Below are positions 1-6,421 of a stretch of 12,278 nucleotides of DNA, piece by piece; position 1 is the stretch's first letter, and each line of letters starts with the position of its first letter. The notes beneath the pieces are model-generated. The model saw only the letters and a list, made by a program, of their open reading frames with translations. It was not told the origin of the DNA and did no database searches. The translations under genes were made by a program, and so were the position numbers. The stretch lies in NCBI GenBank assembly GCA_026706225.1, contig JAPOZE010000096.1:1-12278 (forward strand), in the 5' to 3' direction. This DNA is from Acidobacteriota bacterium (lineage in GTDB: Bacteria > Acidobacteriota > Terriglobia > Versatilivoradales > Versatilivoraceae).

Positions 1-1
1 C

Positions 2-247
2 CACAGCATGGTGGATCTGGAGCCGGTGGTGGAGCCCGCTGACCTGGAGACCCTCGAGGGCATGATCTCCCGGCACCGGAGGTATACGGGGAGCGCGGTT
101 GCGGAGAGAGTGTTGCGGAATTGGGAGGCGTTGCTACCCAAGTTCGTGAAGGTGATGCCCGTGGATTACCGGAGAGTCCTTCAAGAGTTGGAAAAAGCCG
201 GAGCTGCGGAATCCGACCCCGAGAAAACCCCGGCCCTGTCGCGTTAG
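2..247 (+). CDS. gltB: Glutamate synthase large subunit, C-terminal end (partial)
   Basis: This is the last ~81 codons of the glutamate synthase (GOGAT) alpha subunit; the gene begins before the window, and the frame is open from base 2. The visible part matches the end of the GltB C-terminal beta-helix region. It has a His-rich 'SRHRRYTGS' turn, then 'VLRNWEALLPKFVKVMPVDYRR', close to the family ending in which F-V-K-V-M-P-x-D-Y-x-x-x-L precedes a short variable tail. The full protein converts glutamine and 2-oxoglutarate to two glutamates using electrons passed from GltD. The gene for GltD follows 97 bp downstream on the same strand, as expected for a gltBD operon. The ATG at position 8 is internal and not a start. 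The identification rests on the C-terminal motif and the neighbour. Confidence 0.9.
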   Translation, partial: HSMVDLEPVVEPADLETLEGMISRHRRYTGSAVAERVLRNWEALLPKFVKVMPVDYRRVLQELEKAGAAESDPEKTPALSR

Positions 248-344
248 CTCAGTCAACGGCAAGACAAATCAAGACCCAGCGGTTCCAGCTCCGGTTCCGG
301 GCTGACCGCAGGGTTCGTTTCAGTGGCTCCGAGGCGGAGAAGTC

Positions 345-1784
345 ATGGGAAAAGTGACGGGATTCATGGAAATCGGCCGGAAGATGGCCCCCCGCCGACC
401 CGTGGAGGAGCGCCTCAAGGACTGGTTTCAGGTGTACCGGGATCCCGCCGACTCCCTTGTGCAGAGCCAGGGGGCCCGGTGCATGGATTGCGGCATTCCT
501 TTCTGCCACACCGGTTGTCCTTTGGGCAACATCATTCCCGACTGGAACGACCTGGTCTATCGAAACCGCTGGCGGGAAGCCATCCAGGTCCTGCACAAGA
601 CCAACAACTTCCCCGAGTTTACCGGTTGGGTCTGTCCGGCGCCCTGCGAAGAGGCCTGCGTGCTGGGAATCAACGACAAGCCGGTCACCATCAAGCAGAT
701 CGAGATCAGCATCATCGAGCATGCCTTCCGTGAAGGCTGGATCAAGCCGACGCCTCCCGCTGTTCGTACCGGGAAAAAGGTGGCCGTGGTGGGTTCGGGT
801 CCGGCCGGCCTGGCCTGCGCGGACCAGTTGAACAAGGTGGGCCACCGGGTCACGGTGCTTGAACGAGCCGACCGCATCGGGGGACTGCTGACCTATGGGA
901 TTCCGGATTTCAAGCTGGAGAAGTGGGTGGTGCGGCGTCGCCTGGATCTGTTGCGGGAAGAGGGTATCGTCTTCAGGACCGGGGCCAACGTCGGGTTCAA
1001 CGTGGCGGTCGAGGATCTGAGGCGCGAATTCGACGCTCTGGTTCTGGCGGGCGGGGCCACCAAGGCCCGCGACCTGCCCGTTCCGGGCCGGGAGCTGGAC
1101 GGCATCCACCTGGCCATGGATTACCTGCCGCAGCAGAACCGGCGGGTGGCCGGGGACCGGAAGATTCCGGGACAGGCCATCACCGCCAAGGGCAAGCGAG
1201 TGATCATCCTGGGCGGCGGGGATACGGGTTCGGACTGCCACGGTACGGCTCTCAGGCAGGGAGCCCGCTCGGTCCACTCCTGGGAACTCCTGTCCAAACC
1301 TCCGGCCGAACGAACTCCCTCCATGCCGTGGCCCGACTGGCCGATGATCCTGAGAACCTCCTCTTCCCACGAAGAAGGCGGCTTTCGGGACTGGAGCATC
1401 AACACCAAGCGGTTCAGCGGCTCCAACGGTCGAGTGGAGAAGCTGCATGCGGTTCGCGTCGAATTCGGTGAGCCCAACGAAAACGGACGCCGTCCCATGC
1501 GGGAAGTGCCGGGAAGCGAGTTTGAGGTGGAGACCGAGTTGGTGTTGCTGGCGATGGGCTTCCTGGGACCGGAGTCCGACGGCATGCTGAAGCAACTGGG
1601 GGTCAAGCTGGACGCTCGCGGCAACGTGGAGGCCGATGACGACTACATGAGCAGCCGGCCCGGAGTCTTTGCGGCCGGTGACATGCGGCGAGGACAGTCG
1701 CTGGTGGTCTGGGCCATCGCCGAAGGCCGCCAGGCCGCTCGCGGCGTGGACCGGTTTCTGATGGGTTCGACCGATCTGCCCTGA
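345..1784 (+). CDS. gltD: Glutamate synthase NADPH-dependent small subunit
   Basis: A 479-residue protein, the usual length for GltD, which oxidises NADPH and feeds electrons through FAD and iron-sulfur clusters to GltB. The N-terminal cluster-binding segment has Cys at 46, 49, 54, 58 ([13 protein letters not shown]) and 97, 101, 105 (C-P-A-P-C-E-E-A-C). A first dinucleotide fold follows at about 146-157 ([15 protein letters not shown]). A second is at about 286-297 ([17 protein letters not shown]). The C-terminal FAD motif [20 protein letters not shown] spans 441-460. The ATG at 345 is chosen because GGCGGAGAAG sits just upstream at good spacing and the protein then starts at the normal place ([12 protein letters not shown]). 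It lies 97 bp after gltB on the same strand and no convincing terminator separates them, so cotranscription is likely. No key residue appears to be missing. Confidence 0.96.
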   Translation: MGKVTGFMEIGRKMAPRRPVEERLKDWFQVYRDPADSLVQSQGARCMDCGIPFCHTGCPLGNIIPDWNDLVYRNRWREAIQVLHKTNNFPEFTGWVCPAPCEEACVLGINDKPVTIKQIEISIIEHAFREGWIKPTPPAVRTGKKVAVVGSGPAGLACADQLNKVGHRVTVLERADRIGGLLTYGIPDFKLEKWVVRRRLDLLREEGIVFRTGANVGFNVAVEDLRREFDALVLAGGATKARDLPVPGRELDGIHLAMDYLPQQNRRVAGDRKIPGQAITAKGKRVIILGGGDTGSDCHGTALRQGARSVHSWELLSKPPAERTPSMPWPDWPMILRTSSSHEEGGFRDWSINTKRFSGSNGRVEKLHAVRVEFGEPNENGRRPMREVPGSEFEVETELVLLAMGFLGPESDGMLKQLGVKLDARGNVEADDDYMSSRPGVFAAGDMRRGQSLVVWAIAEGRQAARGVDRFLMGSTDLP

Positions 1785-1928
1785 TCGGCCGCAGAGCCGG
1801 CCCGACGGCGCAGCCCGATTCCGGGTGTTCTCCCTCCGTCCTACCCGATTCCAGACAACCCCATCTCCCTGGCGCCAGGCCATTCCCGCCCTCAGCGAGA
1901 GAATCCTGGATCGAGGTCACGACCCCTC

Positions 1929-2855
1929 ATGGACGGTAGCGGCAAGATCGAGCGCCTCAATGTTCCGGCGCTGGACGAAATTCTAGGAGTTCCCTTTCGA
2001 GTCCTGAATGACGGCTTCATCCGATTGATCGACTACATGGGCTCGGATGAGTCCATCGTGCAGGCTGCCCGGGTCTCCTACGGGAAGGGAACCAAGAAGG
2101 TCCACCAGGACCGCGGTCTCATTCGATACCTGATGCGGCACCGTCACACCACTCCCTTCGAGATGTGCGATATCAAGCTGCACGTCCGGGTGCCGATGGA
2201 CTGCTGGCGCCAGTGGATCCGCCACCGAACGGCCAGTGTCAACGAGTACTCGACCCGCTATTCCGAGGCTATCGATTCGGCTCAACTGACCGGCGACGAC
2301 CAGTGGCGGGAGCAATCCCGGGGCAACCGCCAGGGCAGCACGGGATTCCTGACCCGGGAGGTCGGCTCGGAGCTTTCCGAAGGAGAGTCAAGTCTGATTC
2401 AGGACAGCCGCCGACTCTACCGCGAACGACTGGAGGCGGGCGTCGCCAGAGAGCAGGCTCGCAAGGACCTCCCGCTCTCAACCTATACCGAGGCCTACTG
2501 GAAGATCGACCTCCACAACCTGCTGCACTTCCTGGCCCTGAGAATGGATGCCCACGCCCAGTGGGAGATCCGCAGCTACGCCACCGTCATCGGCGAGCAG
2601 ATTCTCAGGCGCTGGTGCCCCATTACCTGGGAAGCCTTCCAGGACTATCGCTTTCATTCCACCGCCCTCTCCCGCCGGGAGCAGGAGATCATCCGCATGC
2701 TGGCCGCCGGCCGTCCCGGGGAGGCCAGGGATCTGGCCACTCAATTCGGGCTTCTCAACTATGACGGCCCCCGCCTCAAGCCCAACCGCGAGCGCAGGGA
2801 GCTGGAGCAAAAGCTTCAGTCCTTGAACTTCAAGGTTCCCTGGCTGGATGGATAA
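1929..2855 (+). CDS. thyX: Flavin-dependent thymidylate synthase ThyX
   Basis: A 308-residue FAD- and NADPH-dependent enzyme that methylates dUMP to dTMP with methylenetetrahydrofolate, the alternative to ThyA. The diagnostic ThyX motif R-H-R-x-x-S-x-N-E-x-S-x-R-Y is intact at residues 98-111 (RHRTASVNEYSTRY). The upstream RHRHTTPFE block is at 70-78, and the C-terminal flavin/dUMP-binding block HNLLHFLALRMDAHAQWEIR is at 196-215. The protein is longer than the ~220-250 residues of many ThyX proteins. The extra length is an insert around 120-165 and a charged C-terminal tail; such longer forms occur in several phyla. The start ATG has only a weak GAGGT upstream, but the next ATG would be residue 37, too far in. 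It sits 144 bp after gltD and runs convergently, 29 bp from the antitoxin gene. Confidence 0.96.
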   Translation: MDGSGKIERLNVPALDEILGVPFRVLNDGFIRLIDYMGSDESIVQAARVSYGKGTKKVHQDRGLIRYLMRHRHTTPFEMCDIKLHVRVPMDCWRQWIRHRTASVNEYSTRYSEAIDSAQLTGDDQWREQSRGNRQGSTGFLTREVGSELSEGESSLIQDSRRLYRERLEAGVAREQARKDLPLSTYTEAYWKIDLHNLLHFLALRMDAHAQWEIRSYATVIGEQILRRWCPITWEAFQDYRFHSTALSRREQEIIRMLAAGRPGEARDLATQFGLLNYDGPRLKPNRERRELEQKLQSLNFKVPWLDG

Positions 2856-2884
2856 ACTGCGAGAAATGCGGGCCAGGCGCTTCA

Positions 2885-3217
2885 TCAATCCATAAGGGTG
2901 TCAATCCTGGTGTCCAGCGCTTGCGCAATGCGGCTCAAGGCCTTCACAGAGCCGGTCTTGAGACCCCGTTCGATTTCGGAGAGATACCCGTTGGCGAGCC
3001 CCGTCTTTTCAGCGAGAGATCTCAACGTCATGCCGCGATAAGCCCGCCACGCAGCCACAGGGTTCTCCCCATTCATGACTTTCAGGAACACTTCGTGCGG
3101 GATGCGACTCCCATCATCGGCTTCCCTTGCCGCCAACAAATCTTCCAGCTCCTCCTGACGAGCAATCAGGGCGTCGTAGTCCGCCCGACTTAGCGTGACG
3201 GTTTCGATTTCAGACAT
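2885..3217 (-). CDS. XRE-family HTH antitoxin of a type II toxin-antitoxin pair
   Basis: A 110-residue protein with a charged helical N-terminal half (about 1-45, including a QEELEDLLAARE stretch) and an XRE/Cro-type helix-turn-helix at about 57-110. The latter reads RGMTLRSLAEKTGLANGYLSEIERG, with the typical S-L-A-E-K-T-G recognition region and Y-L-S-x-I-E-R-G turn. Proteins of this build bind and neutralise RelE/ParE-fold toxins and repress their own promoter. It begins 8 bp inside the end of the toxin gene, so translation is probably coupled, in the toxin-first order seen in HigBA-like pairs. Base composition around this pair is lower in GC than the flanking genes, suggesting acquisition. 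The DNA-binding role is well supported; the operator was not located. Confidence 0.88.
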   Translation of the reverse strand: MSEIETVTLSRADYDALIARQEELEDLLAAREADDGSRIPHEVFLKVMNGENPVAAWRAYRGMTLRSLAEKTGLANGYLSEIERGLKTGSVKALSRIAQALDTRIDTLMD

Positions 3218-3482
3218 AGGCTTCCCTCCGATGCCGAACTCTCAAGACAACCATGACGGTCATATCACCAGCTTGGTCCCACTTGAAGATAACGCGATAC
3301 TTCCCAACTCGTAGCCGCCGATACTCACTACCGGTCAGAGCGATGACTTGATTGGCAAATGCAGACGGATTCCGGGCGTACTGTTCGACCTTTGAGATAA
3401 TTCGCGCACGGTCCGTTACATTGATGCGTCTCATGTCCTTTTTCGCTCTGGCTGACCACTCTATTGTCCTGCCCGAGTTCAT
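3210..3482 (-). CDS. RelE/ParE-superfamily toxin
   Basis: A 90-residue protein with the compact toxin fold signature: the N-terminal strand 'TIEWSARAKKDMRRI', a helical region, then 'VIALTGSEYRRLRVGKYRVIF' (residues 46-66), and a C-terminal 'LRVRHRREAYV'. The L-x-G-x-x-x-R-L-R-V-G-x-Y-R pattern and the terminal R-H-R-x-x-x-Y are typical of the RelE/ParE superfamily, members of which act as ribosome-dependent mRNA interferases or gyrase inhibitors. The sequence alone does not say which target applies here. The stop codon overlaps the antitoxin start by 8 bp. The chosen ATG gives a normal family length, but the upstream ribosome-binding site is weak. Two 60-nt lines counted by hand over the gene are 48% and 55% GC, below the neighbouring housekeeping genes. 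Confidence 0.88.
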   Translation of the reverse strand: MNSGRTIEWSARAKKDMRRINVTDRARIISKVEQYARNPSAFANQVIALTGSEYRRLRVGKYRVIFKWDQAGDMTVMVVLRVRHRREAYV

Positions 3483-3617
3483 CGCGCAATGCTCTCATAG
3501 GGCGAGCATAATTCCAAGGATTATCAGTGGCCAACAGCCTGGCTGCCGCGCAGGAAGCGGTCGTCGGCCGTCAGATTTTTGAGAAGTCGCCACTCGGTCG
3601 GTACCTCCCGGAAACGT

Positions 3618-3800
3618 GGGCGTCCCGCCCGCACAACATTGCCAAGTCTTCACCCAATTTCTCCACCCGGCTCGACCGGCAAAGACGCCACGACTCTACT
3701 TCTGCCAGGCCCGTGCCGTACCCGCTGGCAGGGTGGCCGGCTGCCGCATCGCAGGGAAACTGAGCGGGACGCAACGGCAGTGCATGCGGGCGGGACGCCC
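3618..3800. repeat. Inverted pair of 16-bp REP-like palindromic units
   Basis: The 16-mer GGGCGTCCCGCCCGCA at 3618-3633 is the exact reverse complement of TGCGGGCGGGACGCCC at 3785-3800. Each copy also contains its own small hairpin (GGGCG, 3-nt loop, CGCCC). Two oppositely oriented palindromic units in a non-coding gap resemble REP/BIME-type intergenic repeats. Whether they recur across the genome cannot be seen from this window. Confidence 0.6.
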
Positions 3801-3901
3801 GCGCTCCCGGGTGGGCAGCTCCTCCCATCGCTCTTGCTGCTCGAGGGGGCACGCGCCGGCTTGCCGGGCCGCACCCGTGCCGATGCGGCAGATCCCTCAT
3901 G

Positions 3902-3941
3902 CTTGGTGGCCCTTCGTAGTCCTTCGTGTAACTTCGTGGAT
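3902..3941. repeat. 10-bp periodic CTTCGT direct repeat
   Basis: CTTCGT occurs at 3912, 3922 and 3932, spaced exactly 10 bp apart. A degenerate fourth unit (CTTGGT) at 3902 keeps the same phase. On the minus strand it reads as ACGAAG units, ending just beyond the rqcH stop codon. One helical turn per unit would place each motif on the same face of the DNA. It may be a fragment of a dispersed intergenic repeat; its function is unknown. Confidence 0.6.
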
Positions 3942-3949
3942 CACTCTTT

Positions 3950-5668
3950 TTATGTTGTTTCAGGGATGCAGGGGCGGACCGCGATGGACTGGTAGCGCCT
4001 GAGCCGGACGAGACCGGGCTTCCCTCCCTTGGGCCTGGTGACGAATTTTTTCTGCGTATAGTGCACTTCGACCCTGGGTGCGTTGCGGGCCTGGCTGAAG
4101 TAGGCGGCCAACTGGGCTGCTTCCAGCAGCGAGGGCTCCGAGGGCTCAGAGCGCCTGTCGGGATTTCGCAGCACCACGTGGGATCCCGAATACCCCGCCA
4201 CATGCAGCCAGAAGTCGTGGCCGTGAGCCACTTTGCCCGTCAAGGCGTCGTTTTGCCGGTTTCCCCTGCCCACCAGTATGGTCAACCCCTCCGATGAAAC
4301 GAACCGGCGAGCCAGCTTCGAAAGTTCCGCCCTTGCCTCTTCCCTGGAAGAGCGGCGCGGTCCGGCCCCGGACGGCGTCGGCGAAGGGATTGGATCCGGT
4401 CGTGCGGGCGCCGGCTCCGGTTCGGCCGGAGAGGTTGTCCGGTCAAGCTGCTCCTGTTTCTCTTCCAGGGCGGCAAGCTCCGCCCGAACCGCTTCCAGCC
4501 GAGTCAGAATCCTGGGGATGGCGCGGCTCGACTTCCGGAATTGCCGCGCGTAGCGGGTGGCGTTCTGGAGCGCCGTGAGCCGGGGCTCCAGGGGAATAGC
4601 CACCTCGGGTTGGTCCGGCTGAAACAGGTCCGGAAGGTGCACGGATGTCCGGCCCGCGGGCAACCCCGAAGCCTGGGCCAGCAGCAGGTCGCTGTATTTC
4701 TTGAAACGCTGGGCTTGGCGGTTCTTTTCCAGGTCCGTTTCCAGGTCTTTCAGCAGTCGGGTCAGCTTCCTGCCTCGCCGGCGGAACCGCGAGAGCCGGG
4801 ACTGACGCCCTTGGAGCCACTTTTGACGTTCCTGGTAAAGCCGACAGGTCTCGGCCACGGCGGCGTTCATGTCGGGGAATTCCCGATGAGGAGAACTCTC
4901 CAGGTGGGTTAGTGGGAAAGGAGTGCAGATCCAGGGTTGGCTGTCCCGGGCGGGTGGGTAGATTCGAGGAGTAGCGGGTCCATGCCGCACCCGCCGAATC
5001 ATATCCTGTATACATTCCCACGATCCCTCCGGGTCCGTCCGGCATCGGTGAACGATCTCTCGAAGGAAGAGAGGACTCAGACCTCGGATTCCCTTCCCGG
5101 GGCGACCGTCCCGGGCGGTCCTTGGACTCTTCCTTCCGGACCCCCGGCAGGCATCCAGGACCAGGTCGTGGAGCCCCTGCCTGTCGAGGCTTTCCAGGCC
5201 GGATCCGGCGCCGGACACCGGGCCCGCGGCGGGCTGTTGGGGTCTGAAGGCCCGCAGCACCCGGCCCTGATCGTCCTTCAGGAAGGCGTTGACCCGCAGG
5301 GGAATCAGTTCCAGGCGCAGGTGGACGGTTCTTGTCGGATGAGGCCACCGTCCTTCCTCGACCGCGAGGGTGACCGCCCGATCCTCCAGCTCTTTCTCGA
5401 CGGCGACGATGGTGCCCCCCGCCAGGTGGGTCCGCATCGAAAGCAACCAGTCGCCTGATGCGGCGGGGGAGCCTGCCGGTGTTTCCCTGGGCCCCAAGTA
5501 GAGACAGGGGAGTTGCTGATCCAGCACCACAACCAGGTCGAATGGGGAGGGGCGATGCAGCCAGAAGAGGAATCGGCGGTCATCGAGCTGCCTGACCTTG
5601 CGAATTCTCTTCTGAGGCAGCAACTCCCTCAGTTCCTGCACCAGTGCCTGGAGGCAGAAGTTATCCAT
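3950..5668 (-). CDS. rqcH: NFACT-family ribosome quality control protein RqcH (Rqc2/FbpA-like)
   Basis: A 572-residue protein, the length of Bacillus RqcH (formerly called fibronectin-binding protein A). RqcH binds stalled 50S subunits carrying peptidyl-tRNA and recruits Ala-tRNA to add C-terminal alanine tails that mark the peptide for degradation. Domains in order: NFACT-N (about 1-230), with the conserved Asp-Arg pair at 96-97 matching the D-R needed for tRNA binding in known RqcH; a helical, probably coiled-coil middle (about 270-410) rich in Arg, Lys, Glu and Leu; a Pro-rich linker (about 413-440); and NFACT-R/DUF814 (about 455-566), with ILVGRGNRQND, FWLHVAGYSGSHVVLR and the VTRPKGGKPG block. 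The start at 5668 is chosen because the next 74 codons upstream are maf antisense-frame sequence without homology. It overlaps the end of maf by 8 bp, so the two are probably translationally coupled. Confidence 0.92.
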   Translation of the reverse strand: MDNFCLQALVQELRELLPQKRIRKVRQLDDRRFLFWLHRPSPFDLVVVLDQQLPCLYLGPRETPAGSPAASGDWLLSMRTHLAGGTIVAVEKELEDRAVTLAVEEGRWPHPTRTVHLRLELIPLRVNAFLKDDQGRVLRAFRPQQPAAGPVSGAGSGLESLDRQGLHDLVLDACRGSGRKSPRTARDGRPGKGIRGLSPLFLREIVHRCRTDPEGSWECIQDMIRRVRHGPATPRIYPPARDSQPWICTPFPLTHLESSPHREFPDMNAAVAETCRLYQERQKWLQGRQSRLSRFRRRGRKLTRLLKDLETDLEKNRQAQRFKKYSDLLLAQASGLPAGRTSVHLPDLFQPDQPEVAIPLEPRLTALQNATRYARQFRKSSRAIPRILTRLEAVRAELAALEEKQEQLDRTTSPAEPEPAPARPDPIPSPTPSGAGPRRSSREEARAELSKLARRFVSSEGLTILVGRGNRQNDALTGKVAHGHDFWLHVAGYSGSHVVLRNPDRRSEPSEPSLLEAAQLAAYFSQARNAPRVEVHYTQKKFVTRPKGGKPGLVRLRRYQSIAVRPCIPETT

Positions 5669-6257
5669 CTGCCGGGAACCCCAATTGCATGAGTGTCCGA
5701 TGGAGGTGGGCCAGGGGCAGCCCCACGACGTTGAAGTAGCAGCCGTGGATTTGCTGAACGAACCGGGAGGCGTAGCCTTGAATCGCATAGGCTCCGGCCT
5801 TCCCCAAGGGCTCGCCGGTGGACACGTATTCCCGGATGTCTCTATCGGAAAGCGCCGCGAAGCGGACCGTGGTCTCGACGAAGCTGGCATGCCGGAGTTG
5901 CCGGTGCCGGATGCAGATGCCCGTCAGCACCTCATGGGTGCGGTCGCTCAGCTTGCGCAGCATGTCGCCCGCCGCCTCCGGCGATTCCGGCTTTCCCAGA
6001 ACCTCGGAGCCGCAGACCACCAACGTATCAGCTCCGACCACCCAGGCGTCCGGGCGGGTATCGCGGACGGCTTCGGCCTTTTCCCGAGCCAGACGCATCA
6101 CCAGTTGGGTTGCAGACTCACCCCTCCGCGATTCCTCCGGCACGCCGCTGGCCCGGACTTCGAAGTCGAACCGGAGCAGCTTCATCAGCTCCTGTCTTCT
6201 GGGCGAGGCGGATGCTAGAATCAGGCGTGGAGAGTGTGAGCTGCGTCCGGCGGGCAT
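5661..6257 (-). CDS. maf: Maf-family nucleoside triphosphate pyrophosphatase
   Basis: A 198-residue Maf protein, which hydrolyses nucleoside triphosphates (dTTP/UTP or modified nucleotides, depending on subfamily) to monophosphates and pyrophosphate and helps clean the nucleotide pool. Visible motifs are the N-terminal LILASASPRR (12-21), the catalytic-region VVGADTLVV (73-81), LGKP (87-90), THEVLTG (107-113) and the C-terminal GKAGAYAIQG (152-161) with NVVGLP (176-181). All are in the usual order and no key residue is absent. The ATG at 6257 gives a short ten-residue lead before the conserved core; AAGGA lies upstream at slightly long spacing. It is the first gene of a minus-strand pair with rqcH and diverges from the cytochrome gene across a 164-bp gap. 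Confidence 0.95.
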   Translation of the reverse strand: MPAGRSSHSPRLILASASPRRQELMKLLRFDFEVRASGVPEESRRGESATQLVMRLAREKAEAVRDTRPDAWVVGADTLVVCGSEVLGKPESPEAAGDMLRKLSDRTHEVLTGICIRHRQLRHASFVETTVRFAALSDRDIREYVSTGEPLGKAGAYAIQGYASRFVQQIHGCYFNVVGLPLAHLHRTLMQLGFPADG

Positions 6258-6340
6258 GTGTGTGGACGTCCTTGAAGAGCTTCCCGAAAGCGGCCGTCAT
6301 GGAGAGTCCGGGCTGCCGATCCGCCTGTCGGCCAGGCCGG

Positions 6341-6365
6341 TTTACAAACTTTCGGGCGGTATGAT
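6341..6365 (+). promoter_or_regulatory. Possible promoter elements upstream of the cytochrome gene
   Basis: TTTACA at 6341-6346 (5 of 6 to the sigma-70 -35) and TATGAT at 6360-6365 (5 of 6 to the -10) lie in the divergent gap about 57 bp before the start codon. The spacer is only 13 bp, shorter than the usual 16-18, so the two may not work together. The -10-like hexamer alone is the better element. Confidence 0.3.
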
Positions 6366-6414
6366 AGAACAGGTCCATTCCGTGGTTCCAGCCACCCGGT
6401 ACGGGCCTGCCTGC

Positions 6415-6421
6415 GAGGAGG
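6415..6421 (+). promoter_or_regulatory. Shine-Dalgarno that bears on the cytochrome start
   Basis: GAGGAGG ends directly against the ATG at 6422, leaving no spacer for that codon. The in-frame TTG at 6431 lies 9 nt after the motif, a better distance. The true start may therefore be TTG, shortening the signal peptide by three residues. Both starts keep the same frame and signal sequence. Confidence 0.55.

Larger units (their letters stand above)
3483..3949. other. Non-coding accessory stretch between the TA pair and rqcH
   Basis: This 467-bp stretch has no convincing gene. Open frames crossing it are Arg/Pro/Gly-rich and look like GC-driven shadows. It holds a palindromic inverted-repeat pair (3618-3633 and 3785-3800), a 7-bp inverted repeat (CTGCCAG at 3702-3708 with CTGGCAG at 3725-3731) and a 10-bp periodic repeat (3902-3941). 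On the minus strand near 3530-3590 one frame reads LLKNLTADDRFLRG before a stop. This vaguely resembles the end of a PIN-domain toxin but is too short to call. The toxin promoter should lie in the first part of this stretch; no clear -10/-35 pair was seen. Confidence 0.6.

Noticed and set aside
249..1883. A 544-codon open frame antisense to gltD
   Set aside because: It lies wholly opposite an unmistakable gltD and has no domain-like pattern. Long antisense frames are expected in GC-rich genes.
3571..4203. A 210-codon minus-strand frame across the repeat region
   Set aside because: It overlaps the rqcH 3' end in another frame and is Arg/Pro/Ser-rich, so it is a compositional artefact crossing the palindromic repeats.
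5669..5890. Extending rqcH upstream to the ATG at 5890
   Set aside because: The extra 74 residues come from the alternate frame of maf and show no NFACT resemblance. The ATG at 5668 gives the normal N-terminus.
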